A DNA stretch of 64,000 bases from NCBI RefSeq assembly GCF_028372415.1, contig NC_092879.1, positions 95,142,241-95,206,240 on the forward strand, in the 5' to 3' direction. Below the pieces are notes generated by a model. The model worked only from the letters and a program-made list of their open reading frames with translations, did no database searches and was not told the origin of the DNA. Within the stretch, counting starts at the first letter, position 1; the number at the start of each line of letters is the position of its first letter. The position numbers were made by a program, and so were the translations under genes. The DNA comes from Notamacropus eugenii. Lineage: Eukaryota; Chordata; Mammalia; Diprotodontia; Macropodidae. This document shows positions 35,340 to 46,640 of the stretch, in pieces.

Positions 35340-37690
35340 AATGTGGGTTACCTCCACCCTCTGCTTGCACTCTGCTGAATGCTGCTGGAGGAAGTCACAC
35401 AGCCTTGCTGGCTGAGCATGGTACAAATGGAAGGACTCTGTTTTCAACCAAGCCCTTATTTCTACACAGCGATCCTTTGATTTCTTTAGTCTCAGATCAC
35501 CTCTCGATCTCCCTCCCCACAGAGGTGATTCCAAAGCTCTGCTTTCTTTAAGCCTCATGTGCTACTCCTTGTCTTCATTCTCAGCTGAGAACCTCATGCC
35601 CTTTACTTAGAAAATCAAGGTCATCTGGTATGAGATCTCCTTTCTCCCTTACTTCACACTTCCAAAGCTTTTGATTTCACCCCCAGCTTGCTTTTCTTCT
35701 GACAAATAAGTGGCTCCCCTTCTTATCAAGACCAACCCCTCTACTTGAACTCTTGATCCTTTCCCTTCCTGGAGATGTCAGGGATTATTATTCCTGGGCT
35801 TTCTCTCATCCTTTCTCTTCACTTCTCCATGGGCTCCCAGATCCTGACATCCCCTACCTAAAGCTATCCTCCTCTTTCCCTTTCACATTGAAATTCCCAT
35901 GATCCATTTCCTTTCCTTCTACTCATTTTTCAACAGTCTCAGGGTGGTGGAGTCTCTTGCCCCAATAGAAAGGGATCTCTCCTCAGTTACAGGTGACGAC
36001 TTAAATGATAATCCAGTGACCTTTTCTGGCTGATTGTCCTGTGATTCCTCAGCTTCTAGCCCTACATCCCCATCATCTTTCTCTCTTTTCTCTTGACTTT
36101 CTGCTCTGTCAGTTCTTCTTTCCTGTCTTGACCAGTGTGGTCCAGAGGAAGGAATGTTGGGTCTGGAATGAGAGGACACAGATTGCATGTTTGCCTCTAA
36201 CACTGACTCACTGTGACCCTGGGCAATTCATTTAACCTCCCAGGTTCCAATTTCCTCATCTGTCAAAAAAAAAAAAAAGTTTCAGGGACTCGATGGCCGG
36301 TGAAGCCTTCCAGCTTCAAGTGATGTTCCTGAGATTCTTCCATTTCTAGCTTTAAGGTCCCTGTCACCATTCTCTCTTTTCTATTGACTTTTCTGCTTCT
36401 TTGCCAGCCTGCACATCCTCCCTCACGCTCCCTCTCATTAAGTGTAGCTGCCTCCCAAGTGGACCTGTGGCCTTTTGTCTTTATTTTTTCAACTTATTTT
36501 TCAATGAGCAAGCATTTGTTTTTCTCTCCCTCCCACCCCACCACACCCCTAATTTAAAAGAAAAAAAATTCTCAGAGCAAAATATGGAAAATCAATCTCT
36601 GTGTTGGCTCCGTCTCATTCTGCTCTTCTTATGGTCTTTTCTCTTCTCTCTCTTGGCAGTTTCATCAGTGCACCTGGCTTCAATGATCATGTCCACGTAG
36701 AAGATGGTTCCTAATTCTGTATAACCATCTCTCACCATTCCTCTGAACTAAAGTCCTGTATTCCCAACTACATGTTGGACATGGGTACCCCTAAGCTTCA
36801 TTGCCATCTCAGGCTCATGTCCAAAGCAGACCTCATCATCTTTTCCCTGAGCCCACCCCTCCTCTGAACTGTTCTGTTTTTTCTTGCTCACCCCCCCCCC
36901 CCAGTCTGCCAGTTCACAACCTCAGAGTCATCCTCACCTCTTCCCTCTCTTTCAGCCCCCTCCCCCATAGCCAATAAGAACTCAGTCTTGTTGTCTCTAC
37001 CTCCAAAACATCTCTTCTCTCCACTCCCACCACCACCACCCCAGTTCAGACCCTCATCACTGCTTTCCTGGACTATGGTACTAGGCTCTTAACTGATCTT
37101 CCTACTTCTCATCTCTTATCTCTCTAGTCAATTATCCACACAACTGTCCAAATCCGATCTAACCTTATCTCTTCCTCATTTTACAATGTTCAGTAGCTCC
37201 CTGGGATAAAATGCCTCTAGAATAAAATGCAAATTCCTCAGCTAGGCATTTCAAGTCTTTCCAGATTTACTTCCCATTACTTCCCATCAGGTACTTGGGA
37301 CCTTCCTCACTTTGTCTCTGAATTTAACCTTCGTCCCCTCCTCTTTGTACAGCTCTCTCCCTTCCCCTCTGCTTCTCAGTATCCCAAACTTACTTCAAAG
37401 GCTCAGCTCGCATATAGCCTTCGATATGCATAGCCCTGCTTAATAATTGCTTTATCTGGCTGTCTGTATCTATCTGTATCCAAGCCTGTCTGCAGCTTTT
37501 CCTGATCAGCCCTCCTCTCGGGAGCTCTCTTCCTTCCTCCCATCATCTTTTCTTTACTTCTCCATGTACCTGTCACCTCCCCCCACAAAATGAAAAGTCT
37601 TTAAAGGGAACTGCTTTGCAGCTTTGCCTTTGCATCTGAGCATCCCAAACAGTTCCTTGCATACAGCAGGTGCTTAATAATTCTATGTTG
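35340..37690 (+). repeat. Long L2 LINE remnant
   Basis: This is the most extended L2 in the window. Later landmarks are 'acagacctcatcatc'-type text near 36825, 'agtcatcctcacctcttccc', 'ccctcatcactgctttcctg', 'ctccctgggataaaatgcct' and the tail 'cttgcatacagcaggtgctt' with 'aataattctatgttgg'. The upstream half (35340-36400) is pyrimidine-rich text typical of the L2 ORF but strongly decayed. A SINE interrupts it. No intact reading frame remains. Confidence 0.65.
36125..36330 (+). repeat. MIR-type SINE within the L2 remnant
   Basis: 'tgaccctgggcaattcattt', 'ccaatttcctcatctgtc' and an A14 run are seen, followed by 'gccttccagcttcaagtgat'. It is inserted into the L2. Confidence 0.7.
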
Positions 37691-37849
37691 GATTAAATTA
37701 AACTGAAATCGCTCAAAGGATCTGTCTATTCGCTAGGAAAAACACATACAACTACATGGACTTCTTTCGATAGATGCTTTGCAAACGCTTGTTCACTTTG
37801 AATGGCATTCACTGGTATGAAAACTTCCAATAATTAACTCATTTCAGTC

Positions 37850-37975
37850 CATTTCAACGAGCAGTTCCTAGTGCCTGTTTTAGGCTAGGTGTGGAGACCA
37901 TCAGACATGGACGACTCAGCCTTTGCCCTCAAGGAGCCTAAATTCTTCTAGGAAGGAGAAACGCAACAACGAGTT
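37850..37975 (+). repeat. Old mammal-wide repeat, diverged head fragment
   Basis: 'gcagttcctagtgcctgttt' and 'cagcctttgccctcaaggag' with 'cctaaattcttctaggaagg' match the head-to-body part of the family. Confidence 0.5.
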
Positions 37976-38649
37976 CCCCAACCTGCCCAAATGATGAGAA
38001 AGGAAAATTTCCAAGGCTTCAAAAATGATTCCATGCTCTGTTGTTTTCCCACTGATGCCTCTGAAAACCATCAGCCTAACTCTCAAAGTCTATTTGCAAG
38101 CATTCAAAAAGACTCCGAGTTCTAAACCCTGCTCAGAATTCAAATACAAAGCAAATACAGATGTAGTTGACAAAGTAGACGGGACCTGCCCACCCCTACT
38201 TTTTGGGCAGGGTCTGATTGTTGACAAGAACCCTACAGAGTCCCCTCACTCCAGAATCCTTCCTCCTATGGTCTTTTGGCTTCCTTGCAGAACAGCTGGA
38301 AATCTTGATGCCACAGAGTTTCCTAAAACCACCTGCCCACCCTGCCCAAAGGAGTAATAACCACGTTTTTAATGATAAAGCAGATGTTGCTTTACATTAA
38401 TGCTGATGTTCTTTTATAGCCTTGTAGATGTAATAATTACAACTTTCATCTGCATCCTTGGGCTTTGGGACATGTATATTACAAAGTCCAACAGTTCCAT
38501 TACAGGTATTTTTCTATTATAGAAGATATTCTTAGAGGAAGATGGAGAAATAATGGACTCAAGGTGCAGAAAGAGACATGCACTTTTGGATATGACCATG
38601 AAGTAGATTTTTTTTTTTGCCTGACTATACTTACTTGTTACAAAGAGTG
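37976..38649. other. Unique sequence, nothing assigned
   Basis: A 110-codon plus frame at 38025-38357 has no recognisable domain. No repeats are identified. Confidence 0.4.
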
Positions 38650-38970
38650 GGTTTTTTTTTTTTCTGTTTTTTACTCGGGGGAGGGTGGCAGGGAGTAAAG
38701 TGATGCTGAAAAAAAGAAAGCCATTAAAGTATTTTTAAATACACGGAAGAGAACAGAAAACGTTCAGAAGGAAGCACAGATAAGTAGGACAGTTTTGAAA
38801 GTAATGCATGAAATTTATTCTGAACCTTTTTTTAAAGCAAGTGGTATGAAAGGGAAGGCCATTGTTTCACGTGTAGATGGAAATGCTCATTTTTATTTTG
38901 TGTGTGTGTGTGAGTTCAGATTAAAAAGTAAAATAAAAAAAACCCTTTTGGCTCAAAGAAATGCCAAGCC
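38650..38970 (+). repeat. Unclassified repeat, copy B (uninterrupted)
   Basis: It aligns with the two flanks of the insertion at 23745-24760. The run 'aggacagttttgaaagta' continues here without a break, which shows the empty-site structure. A (TG)n stretch lies at about 38900-38911. Confidence 0.6.
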
Positions 38971-40169
38971 TTACACTTGCTAACTGGACAGACCTGAGCA
39001 AATCACATAAACTGTCGGTCTTTTGCTTAGCTCCCTACTACTAAGACACAGGAAGGTTATGACTGACCTCAACACAGGCAATTTTTATCTTAAAAGTTCC
39101 TCACATTGAAGGAATTGGAGATAATTCGTGAGTGGGTGAGTAGATACATTTTAGTAAGAAAAAGTACTAGAGGGGATACAGAGGGCACTGAAATAATGTC
39201 AAGATGGAAAAAATGAATAACTTTTTAAAATAGATATCTGTGTAATGGGGGATACTACCTACTACACAGCACTGTGTCTCTTTTGTTTAACCTGCTTCTG
39301 ATTTTTAAAGTGAATATTTGAAACTGAAGATATATTACCATGGTTCACAGGAATAAAATGATTAAACTCCTTATGAAAATTAATCAGTATTTTAAATGTA
39401 GCATTGGCCATGAAGTGGGAGTACAGGGAAGGGGAGACTCCCTTTTACAGGAAGCCTGAAATCTCAGAAAATCCAAGTTTCTTAAGATGATCCAGACACA
39501 CTAACCAGATGCAAAACGAGTGAAAGGGGTAGGTGTAAAGCAGGATATTTCATATTTCAGCCTAAGTGTGTGAAATGTAGGAGAAAAATATGATGGTAGC
39601 TGGTAGATGAATAGAAGAAACCTAAGAGTGATTCAGAAAAACCATGTACTGGCTATTTTCATAACAATCTGTTGGGGGAAGGGAGCACATTTGCCATAGG
39701 ACTAAATAAAATCATCGTCATTCCTCAAAGGGCCATCATCTTGTCGCGGCGGCCTGTGTAGCCCACAATTAAGGACAGGGCTGGAATCTGATCAGTTTCA
39801 CTGAATACACCCCTCTCCCACTCCAGGGAAGACAGCTCTGGAGCCAAGGCCCCTCATAGACAAGGGAGCCACTGTGGTTCTGCTACACTTTTCAGCTGCC
39901 CTGGCCTTCTATCCTAGCAGCTACTTTGGTGCTACTTTGAGGGTTCACCCTTGGGACAGCTACCCAGCATGCTGGGGGCAGGGCCAGACGGAAATCAAGA
40001 GTTCACTGATGCTTTTTTTCAGTTTTGGTGGAAAGGTGAGTCTCACACTGACCCACTGGACACAAGCAACATGGTTTTTTTTTTTTGTTTTTTCAATTTA
40101 AAAAATAATTTAGTAAAAACTTTGTATTGACTCTCAGTACTACTACTGAGATTTCCTTTGTAACTATCT
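38971..40169. other. Unique sequence, nothing assigned
   Basis: The stretch is AT-rich and repeat-poor. It includes a small GC-rich island 'cttgtcgcggcggcctgtg' near 39740. No gene or RNA is recognised. Confidence 0.4.
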
Positions 40170-40189
40170 ACATGGCCACTGGGTGGCGC
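40170..40189 (+). promoter_or_regulatory. CTCF-like motif in the SINE head
   Basis: 'TGGCCACTGGGTGGCGCC' agrees with the CTCF consensus TGGCCACCAGGGGGCGCTA except at four or five positions. It keeps CCAC and GGCGC. It was matched by eye without a score. Confidence 0.4.
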
Positions 40190-40410
40190 CACAGTGCACA
40201 CTGGGGTAGAAAGACTCCTCTTCCTGAATTCAAATGTGGCCTCGGACACTCATTAGCTGTGTGACCCTAGGCAAGTCACTTCACCCTGTTTGCCTCAGTT
40301 TCCTCATCTGTAAAATGAGCTGGAGCAGGAAATGGCAAACCACTCCAGGATCTTGCCATGAAAACTGGGTGACAAAGAGTCAGACACAACTGAAAAGTGA
40401 CATCACATCT
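40170..40410 (+). repeat. Full-length marsupial SINE carrying a CTCF-like head
   Basis: The head 'ggccactgggtggcgccaca', the core 'tgtgaccctaggcaagtcac' and the tail 'gcaaaccactccaggatctt' to 'agtcagacacaactgaaaag' are present. The head substitutions bring it close to the CTCF consensus (see findings). Confidence 0.88.
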
Positions 40411-40479
40411 CAACTATCTACATTTAAATTAATTTCAACCTGGAAATATCCTAAGTTTTCAGTTCCTACAACAGGATTC

Positions 40480-41060
40480 TTTGTCAATCAATTGACAAGC
40501 ATTTATAAAGCTCCTACTATGTGCCAGGCACAGTTAGGCACTGGAGATACAAAGATAAAGATGAAATTGTAGCTTATGTTTCAGGGGAGGAAAAATGTAG
40601 TCATATAGGTAAAGAGAAAATATATGCATATATTTAAAAGAAGATATGAGGTCAGGGGGAGGTACTCAAAACTGGAGCACATCAGAGGTTGGGAGGGAAT
40701 GTACTCCAGGCAGGGGGGACGGTGTGTTCAAAAGCACAGTGACAGGACATGTTGTCGGAAAAGGGAATGGAAAGCAGGCCTTTGGGGGTCAAAGCCATAT
40801 CTTGTGAAGATGAATAATGAGTAATTAGCCTGGACAAGTAGGTCAAAATCAGGTCAGGAAGGGCCTTATAAAGAAACCAAGCAGAAGAGTTTGAATTTTG
40901 TTCTCAGGGCAGTAGGGAGCCAAGTGAAGCTTCTTAAGCAGGGAAGTGACTTGGTTAGTTGTCTTTCAGGACTATCGATTGAGCAGATGTGTGTGGAAGG
41001 TCCATTAGAGATGACAGGTTCGGAAGGGTTGGCTTGGGGGAGAAGGGGAAAGGGAACCGG
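40480..41060 (+). repeat. Old mammal-wide repeat, large fragment
   Basis: 'agctcctactatgtgccagg', 'gttaggcactggagatacaa', 'ggccttataaagaaaccaag' and 'ttaagcagggaagtgacttg' follow the same order as the copy at 20235. Confidence 0.75.
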
Positions 41061-42477
41061 GACTGGGTGGGGAGCCCCCAAGTCTGTGCTGCTGGCTTAG
41101 GGAGTGAGATGGTGCCCTCAGGAAAGGAAGTTCATAAACTAAAAGATGAAATAAAGTGAGTGAAGAAACCTCAGGTTGTATTTACTGCAGGAGAGGAGGA
41201 AAAACCAGAACTTGAAAGAGAACGAATTGTTTTGGACGGGCTGCCTTTGAAAGTCTCTGAAAATGCCGATGTTTTATTAAACAGTTAGCACTGAACCCCA
41301 ACACGATCAACCGCCCTTGCCTAGTAACCACCTCTCATTTCATTCACTGCAACATTTAGGATGCTACTTTTTTTCCTCGCTCCCTTTAGGCTCCCACAGG
41401 GATTCCTCGTGCGCCTTTTCTGCCTCATCGGTGGGCCTGGGCCATGCGGACTGTTCTTTGCGTGATTTCCTCCTTTTTCTTTGAAATTGTAACTTTTCTG
41501 TTTCAGGGGCTCATACTTTAAAAATATTTTCATATTTATTCACTCAAGTTTTTCTCATCCTGAATTTTTTTCAAAGAAAGGATTAACTTTTCCATTTTTA
41601 CTTCGTTTTCAATTTTGATCCTTTAAATCCTTTTTTAAAAGATTGTCTTGTGTCAGGTTTCATATAAGCCTCTCCTGTCGATGGGCCCGTCTCTTAGCTT
41701 CAGAATTATTCTCAATGCCAAATGTCTATTTTTGGGTGCAGCTCATTACTAAATTAAGGCTGTGTTGATGGAATAATATAAACGTGTGATTGATTTTGAC
41801 TTATTGGGTGTTGTTGCCAATTGCTAGTATATTCATATAGTTAGTGTCAGTGACTTCCTATATCTGCGTGCTCTAATCGGCACACTTGCTAGGCACTGAT
41901 CCTTTTAAACCTTGTCTCCTAGTGTTCCCATGTGATACTGGAGGTCTAGTAGCAGGATCTAGTAACACTGTGGGGTTTTGAAATACTTTCACCACAGAGT
42001 AGTCAGTGTCCTGACCCCATGGGGGTGATGGAACAAAAGGTGATGCTTATTGTGGGTAACAAGACCCACTGGGACTTCAGATCCTCAGGGTGGAGACAGA
42101 GAGTAGGAATAAAGCTAGTCTAAGAACACTGAAAAGAAATATGGTCGAGTTGAAGGACTACAAAGTAAGTAATAGGAAGGTCAGGTTTGGGGGACCATCC
42201 AGGAATGACCCAGTTCATTGGATAATTCAAAAATATCGAAAATAGGGACAAAAGAGAGCACTGGGAATCCATCTCTGCCCAACCCCCCCCCCCCCCCAGG
42301 CAAGAGAGCTTAATTAGCAAAGGAGAATTTGCTGGCAGCGTGAAAGGAGGGGCTTTTTTAAATCAGTAAGAGCAGCCTCACCTGGCCTTAAAGTGAATGG
42401 TAGGCCTGTGTGGCAGAAAGAGAAACCTGGCAGAAGGCAGGCAGGGTGGCGGCTAACTAGTTCCTCTTTCCTGGCAG
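41061..42477. other. Unique sequence with a poly-C run
   Basis: A C15 run lies at 42283-42297. 41320-41660 is a repeat-free T-rich block. No gene or known repeat is assigned. Confidence 0.45.
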
Positions 42478-43309
42478 ACCGCTGCCAAGACCCTCACCTG
42501 AATGGATAGTATGTGGACTGGGTGAGCATCAGGTCTGTTAAAGGGGAGCAAGTCCCTGAGTTCTGTTACCCAAGGGAAGTGGCCAAACTCTGCTCTGGAA
42601 TATGTGCAGGCAGAAGACAGCCAAAGTGGCTCTGGGAGTCTGGCATTGCTACTGCATTGAAGCTCAGCAATGGTACTTGGCCCGAAGGGGAACCACCCTC
42701 CCCATTTGTGGTATGGGTAGACAACCTTTTCTTGAGACTGGTGGGGGAAAGAGTGGTACAACCTGAGAAAGTAGATGTGATTACCATGGCCCAGGCTGCA
42801 AAAGGGCTCCAAGAAAGGTCCAAAGGACTGACTCCAAGGATCAGCAAATGATTTGTGCTTTAAAAAACCAGCCCTCCAACTCTCTCTGGAATGGGTGCCT
42901 TCTCCAGTATGGGTCATGGAAGCCCATCGAGAAAACTCCCCTGTCCCTCCCCCCAGAGTTCAAGGCAGGAGCCCAGAGAATGGAAGCGTCCAGACTTGCC
43001 AAGTTTCTGAAACTTATTTGGCCTAGCCCCCCCCACCCCCCTTCAAAAAAAAAAATAATACTACTCAATGCCCCTTGGAAATTTACTTTCTTTAACTCTC
43101 AGGTCTTTTTGAAATCTGCGTCTCCAGAGGCTACTACCATACCCCGCCAGGCGTTCCAGCACCCCCCACTGTGGGAATCTGTGCTAAAGCCTGACACACA
43201 GCAGGACTCAACCAAGGGAGGAAAACCTGGTGGTGGTGTCAACAGGATGGACCATCCCTGGAGGGTCTGCGGGACTGGAACCATCTGCAACCTGAACGTA
43301 ACTCCCAAG
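42478..43309 (+). other. Frame-rich unique block bounded by splice-like sites
   Basis: A good acceptor 'ttcctctttcctggcag' ends at 42477, and a good donor 'ccaag|gtaagacc' follows 43309. Within it lie plus frames of 112 codons (42513-42851) and 176 codons (42848-43378) and a minus frame of 154 codons, more than neighbouring unique DNA offers. None resembles a known protein. It could be a noncoding exon or chance. Confidence 0.2.
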
Positions 43310-43434
43310 GTAAGACCCAATCAGCACCTCACTCATTGTCCTCATACTCCTAGGTCTGAACTACGTGTTAGTCTTTGATCCTCTCCTCCAATTACTTTAC
43401 CCGTTCCCCTGTGGTCTGACATTGACATTTCTTC

Positions 43435-43925
43435 TGGACCCTTGCAATTACAAAGAATGCTGCTCTGAAAGTGTTCGAACAGATTTCTGGCATCTCGTTT
43501 GCGATGAGACTTGCCAGGTATATTCTCCTCAATGCAATTATTTGGTCAAAGGATAAGATCATATTGGTCATTTTTACTGCCTAGTGTCGAATTGTTCTAC
43601 AAAAATGTTCTGCAAATTTGCAGTGTCATCAGCAATGAACCTCTCCCCGCCCCCAACCTGCCGGCATGGACTTGTTTGACTTTTAATGATTCTTTTTGTC
43701 AGTTTTCCGGATCTGTGAAGTGGTGCCTCGAAGGTGTCTTCATTTGGTCTCTTTAATTGTTGGTGAGATTGAGCGTTTTTTCAAGTCATTATTAATGACT
43801 TGTGTTTTCTCTCTTGAAAATTGTTCCCAAATCCTTTGATTAGCTGTCTTATGTCACTGTGATCGTACTAATCCCCTGTAGATTTTTGGAGTCAAAACTT
43901 TTGTCTAATATTTTGACAAGCAACT
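43435..43925 (-). repeat. Old L1 3'UTR-proximal fragment, antisense
   Basis: 'acaaagaatgctgctctg', 'tcgaattgttctacaaaaat', 'ggatctgtgaagtggtgcct' and 'aaaattgttcccaaatcctt' match, in order, the reversed 3' part of an ancient L1. Confidence 0.6.
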
Positions 43926-44135
43926 TTAGAGGAAATTAATAAAAAAGCCAACAGTCTCAGTATAGTAGTAGGATGAAACCTAAATCCATAGTCAACTATT
44001 GTGTGTTAACAAAACCTAAAAGGAAGAGAAACATATCATTTAAAGTAGCCGTAAAATGCATAAAATACCTTGAAATGAGTCTGCCGCTGTACATTCAGCA
44101 TCTATGTAGCACTTCTCAGAAATTCAGGAAGACTT
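43926..44135 (+). repeat. L1 ORF2 fragment in the opposite orientation
   Basis: 'tcatttaaagtagccgtaaa' with 'atgcataaaataccttgaaa' matches the L1 ORF2 'KSIKYLGI' segment read in plus orientation. It directly abuts the antisense L1 segment. Confidence 0.5.
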
Positions 44136-44384
44136 AGAGCTTCAGTGTTCATGGTTGGACCATACAAGGATAATGAAAGTGAGCAGACCACCTCCAAATT
44201 GCTAGTAATCTATTCCCTATGTTGTGCACAGAGGGGGAACTCAGAAGCAAAGGGAGTGGGATGGGGGGGATACAGAACTGTCCCAAAGTGGATAAGTGGT
44301 GAATTCCCCATTCCTGGCTGGACAATCATTTGTGGGGTATATTGTAGAGGGGATTCCTTAGAGCTATAGGTTGTACTAAAGGAC
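44136..44384. other. Unique sequence, nothing assigned
   Basis: It may be a continuation of decayed L1. No landmarks are recognised. Confidence 0.35.
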
Positions 44385-44520
44385 TTCTGAGATGCCTCAG
44401 TTTCCTCATCTGTAAAATGGGGATAATAATAGCAGGATTGTTGGGAGCATCAAATGAGATATTTGCAAAGTATTTGACAAACTTTAAAGCATTATATAAA
44501 TGTTAGTTCTTATTTTTAAC
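44385..44520 (+). repeat. MIR/THER1-type SINE 3' part
   Basis: 'cctcagtttcctcatctgta', 'aatggggataataatagcag', 'atttgcaaagtatttgacaa' and 'gcattatataaatgttag' give the CORE and the distinctive 3' tail. Confidence 0.85.
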
Positions 44521-44915
44521 ATTATTGTACCTTTTAACTCTCAGTTTTGTAATTATGTGGCCTGGGAGCCGGGAGACCTGGATTGGGCTAGATGCCAATA
44601 GTGAATGAAGACGTGATCTCTCCCACCCAGGTCAGACATTCTCTAATTTCAGATTTGACCTTTGATCAGAATCACCCCTTGCAAGGCCTGACTTTACAAA
44701 CCGGAAATACTCTGAAGCAAACAGGCAGTTTTTCCATGTGGGCCCAGATGGAAGCTAGGAAAGGAGGCAGAGACAGAATGTGCCAGGCCAGGGAAGGGAG
44801 TGTTTGAGCAGTAAGAACAATTGGGCTATTGAAAAGTTTGGATGTCATGGAATGTACTTCCCAGTCCAGGGTTTCCTGAAATGAAGGCACTCAGTTTCCC
44901 AGAGATGTGGCAGGT

Positions 44916-44929
44916 GCGCCACCTCATGG
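44916..44929 (-). promoter_or_regulatory. CTCF-like motif left of the minisatellite
   Basis: On the minus strand the site reads CCATGAGGTGGCGC, matching CCASYAGRKGGCRS at 12 of 14 positions. It lies in unique sequence 183 bp from the start of the tandem array and points away from it. It was matched by eye only. Confidence 0.45.
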
Positions 44930-45024
44930 TAATGAAAGGATACAGCAGGAAGGATGGTGAGAAAGAGCCATGGACCCACTGCAAAATGTTATGCGGGTCC
45001 ACATAGCTTGGGTGTCCAGGGTTG

Positions 45025-45111
45025 GCACATGTATACACATGTATACACAATGTGCACTCAGACACAAATGTACACTCACACGTATACACATGCACACACA
45101 TACTTACACGC
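45025..45111. repeat. Degenerate CA/TA-rich tract leading into the minisatellite
   Basis: The alternating sequence 'cacatgtatacacatgtata' continues to 'cacacatacttacacgcg'. It is a likely source of the GCAT/CACA words that make up the adjoining 14-bp units. Confidence 0.8.
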
Positions 45112-46126
45112 GCATGGTCACTTGTGCATGAGCAGTCACACATGCGCACCTGTGCATGCCCACACATGCATGGACACTCACGCATGGGCACTCGTGCATG
45201 CCCACATGTGCATGAGCGCTCATGCATACCCACACATGCATCTGCACACATGCATGGGCACTCTTGCATGCCCACACATGCATCGGCACACATGCATGGG
45301 AACTCTTGCATACCCACACATGCATGGGCACTCGTGCATGCCCACATGGGCATGGGCACACATGCATGGGCGCTCTTGCATACCCACATGTGCATGAGCA
45401 CTCTTGCATACCTGCACATGCATGGGCACTCGTGCATGGGCACTCATGCATGCCCACACCTGCATGGGCACTCGTGCATACCCACGCGTGCATGGGCACA
45501 CATGCATGGGCACTCGTGCATGCCCACATGTGCATGAGCAATCTTGCATACCCACATGTGCATGGGCACTCATGCATACCCACACATGCATCGGCACACA
45601 TGCATGGGCACTCTTGCATACCCACTTGTATGCGCACCTGTGCATGCCCACACATGCATGGGCACTCACGCATGGGCACTCGTGCATGCCCACATGTGCA
45701 TGAGCGCTCATGCATACCCACACATGCATCGGCACACATGCATGGGCACTCTTGCATGCCCACACATGCATCGGCACACATGCATGGGAACTCTTGCATA
45801 CCCACACATGCATGGGCACTCATGCATACCCACACATGCATGGGCACTCGTGCATACCCACATGTGCATGAGCACTCTTGCATACCTGCACATGCATGGG
45901 CACTCGTGCATGGGCACTCATGCATGCCCACACCTGCATGGGCACTCGTGCATACCCACGCGTGCATGGGCACACATGCATGGGCACTCGTGCATGCCCA
46001 CATGTGCATGAGCAATCTTGCATACCCACATGTGCATGGGCACTCATGCATACCCACACATGCATCGGCACACATGCATGGGCACTCTTGCATACCCACT
46101 TGTGCATGGGCACTCACACACTCGTG
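45112..46126. repeat. 14-bp minisatellite, about 72 units, with a ~480-bp higher-order duplication
   Basis: The array divides cleanly into 14-bp units of the form GCATNNNCACNNNT. 'gcatgggcactcgt' and 'gcatacccacatgt' types tend to alternate, giving a 28-bp dimer. A 488-bp block (45144-45631) is repeated from 45632. The second copy is 474 bp, exactly one 14-bp unit shorter, and is otherwise nearly identical. Because 14 is not a multiple of 3 and the unit lacks stops, long open frames arise on both strands (up to 355 codons, 45104-46171 minus). These are composition artefacts. The array is the only sizeable tandem repeat in the PLS3-AGTR2 interval. Confidence 0.97.
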
Positions 46127-46477
46127 TAAAATGACTGAAAATGGTGCTATGACATAGGGCCACCCTGTCACTTATTCCCCTCCTTGCCATCCACCCCACA
46201 CACAGACTGACATCTCTCTGCCTTCACCTGTAATCCTACCTGATGTGGCTCCAACCCCAGGGTTCACTTTCTCTCATGTCTCTTAGACTGAGCTTTAGCT
46301 GGAAAACCTCAGGTGTGTAGCATCTGTGAATCAAGTTTGTCTATTTCCCCTCCTGGGCCTATAAAGTGTGATTTCCATTTTCTAAAAATCATGCATGCCT
46401 TTTTGGTTTTGCTGAGTACCCTGGTTGAGATCCCAGGCTGTTTCATTTTAATAGCATGGAATGATATCTGATGTTCA
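46127..46477. other. Unique or weakly L2-like sequence
   Basis: The pyrimidine-rich text at 46160-46300 could be decayed L2. Nothing can be assigned with confidence. Confidence 0.35.
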
Positions 46478-46540
46478 GTCAGTCATGTCTGATGCTTTGT
46501 GACCCCTCAGACTCAATAATCCCAGCAATATCTGAAGGCC
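46478..46540 (-). repeat. Marsupial SINE 3' fragment, antisense
   Basis: 'cagtcagtcatgtctgatgc' and 'tttgtgacccctcagactc' are the reverse of the SINE tail 'gggtcatgaagagtcagaca'. Confidence 0.65.
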
Positions 46541-46640
46541 ACCTGTAGATGTGCTCAGTCACTCTCGTCACTAAGTTCTATTCTTTTCATCAGTTTCCTT
46601 TGTATTTAGATTGAAATGTCGATTGACACTGCTCATCCTT

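Noticed and set aside
42453-42917. 154-codon minus-strand frame
   Set aside because: No similarity to any family I know, and it overlaps plus frames of equal quality. It is kept only as part of the frame-rich block.
45112-46126. CRISPR-like array
   Set aside because: Units are 14 bp, contiguous and without unique spacers. The surroundings are vertebrate genes and SINEs.
45112-46126. The array being DXZ4 itself
   Set aside because: DXZ4 monomers in human are about 3 kb, GC-rich and contain the CTCF site. This unit is 14 bp and contains none. Only location and flanking motifs are comparable.
45022-46171. Long open frames on both strands (up to 355 codons) with His/Cys/Met-rich repeated peptides
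   Set aside because: They arise in several frames and both strands because the 14-bp unit contains no stop. The repeat explains them fully, and there is no start context, splice support or family match.
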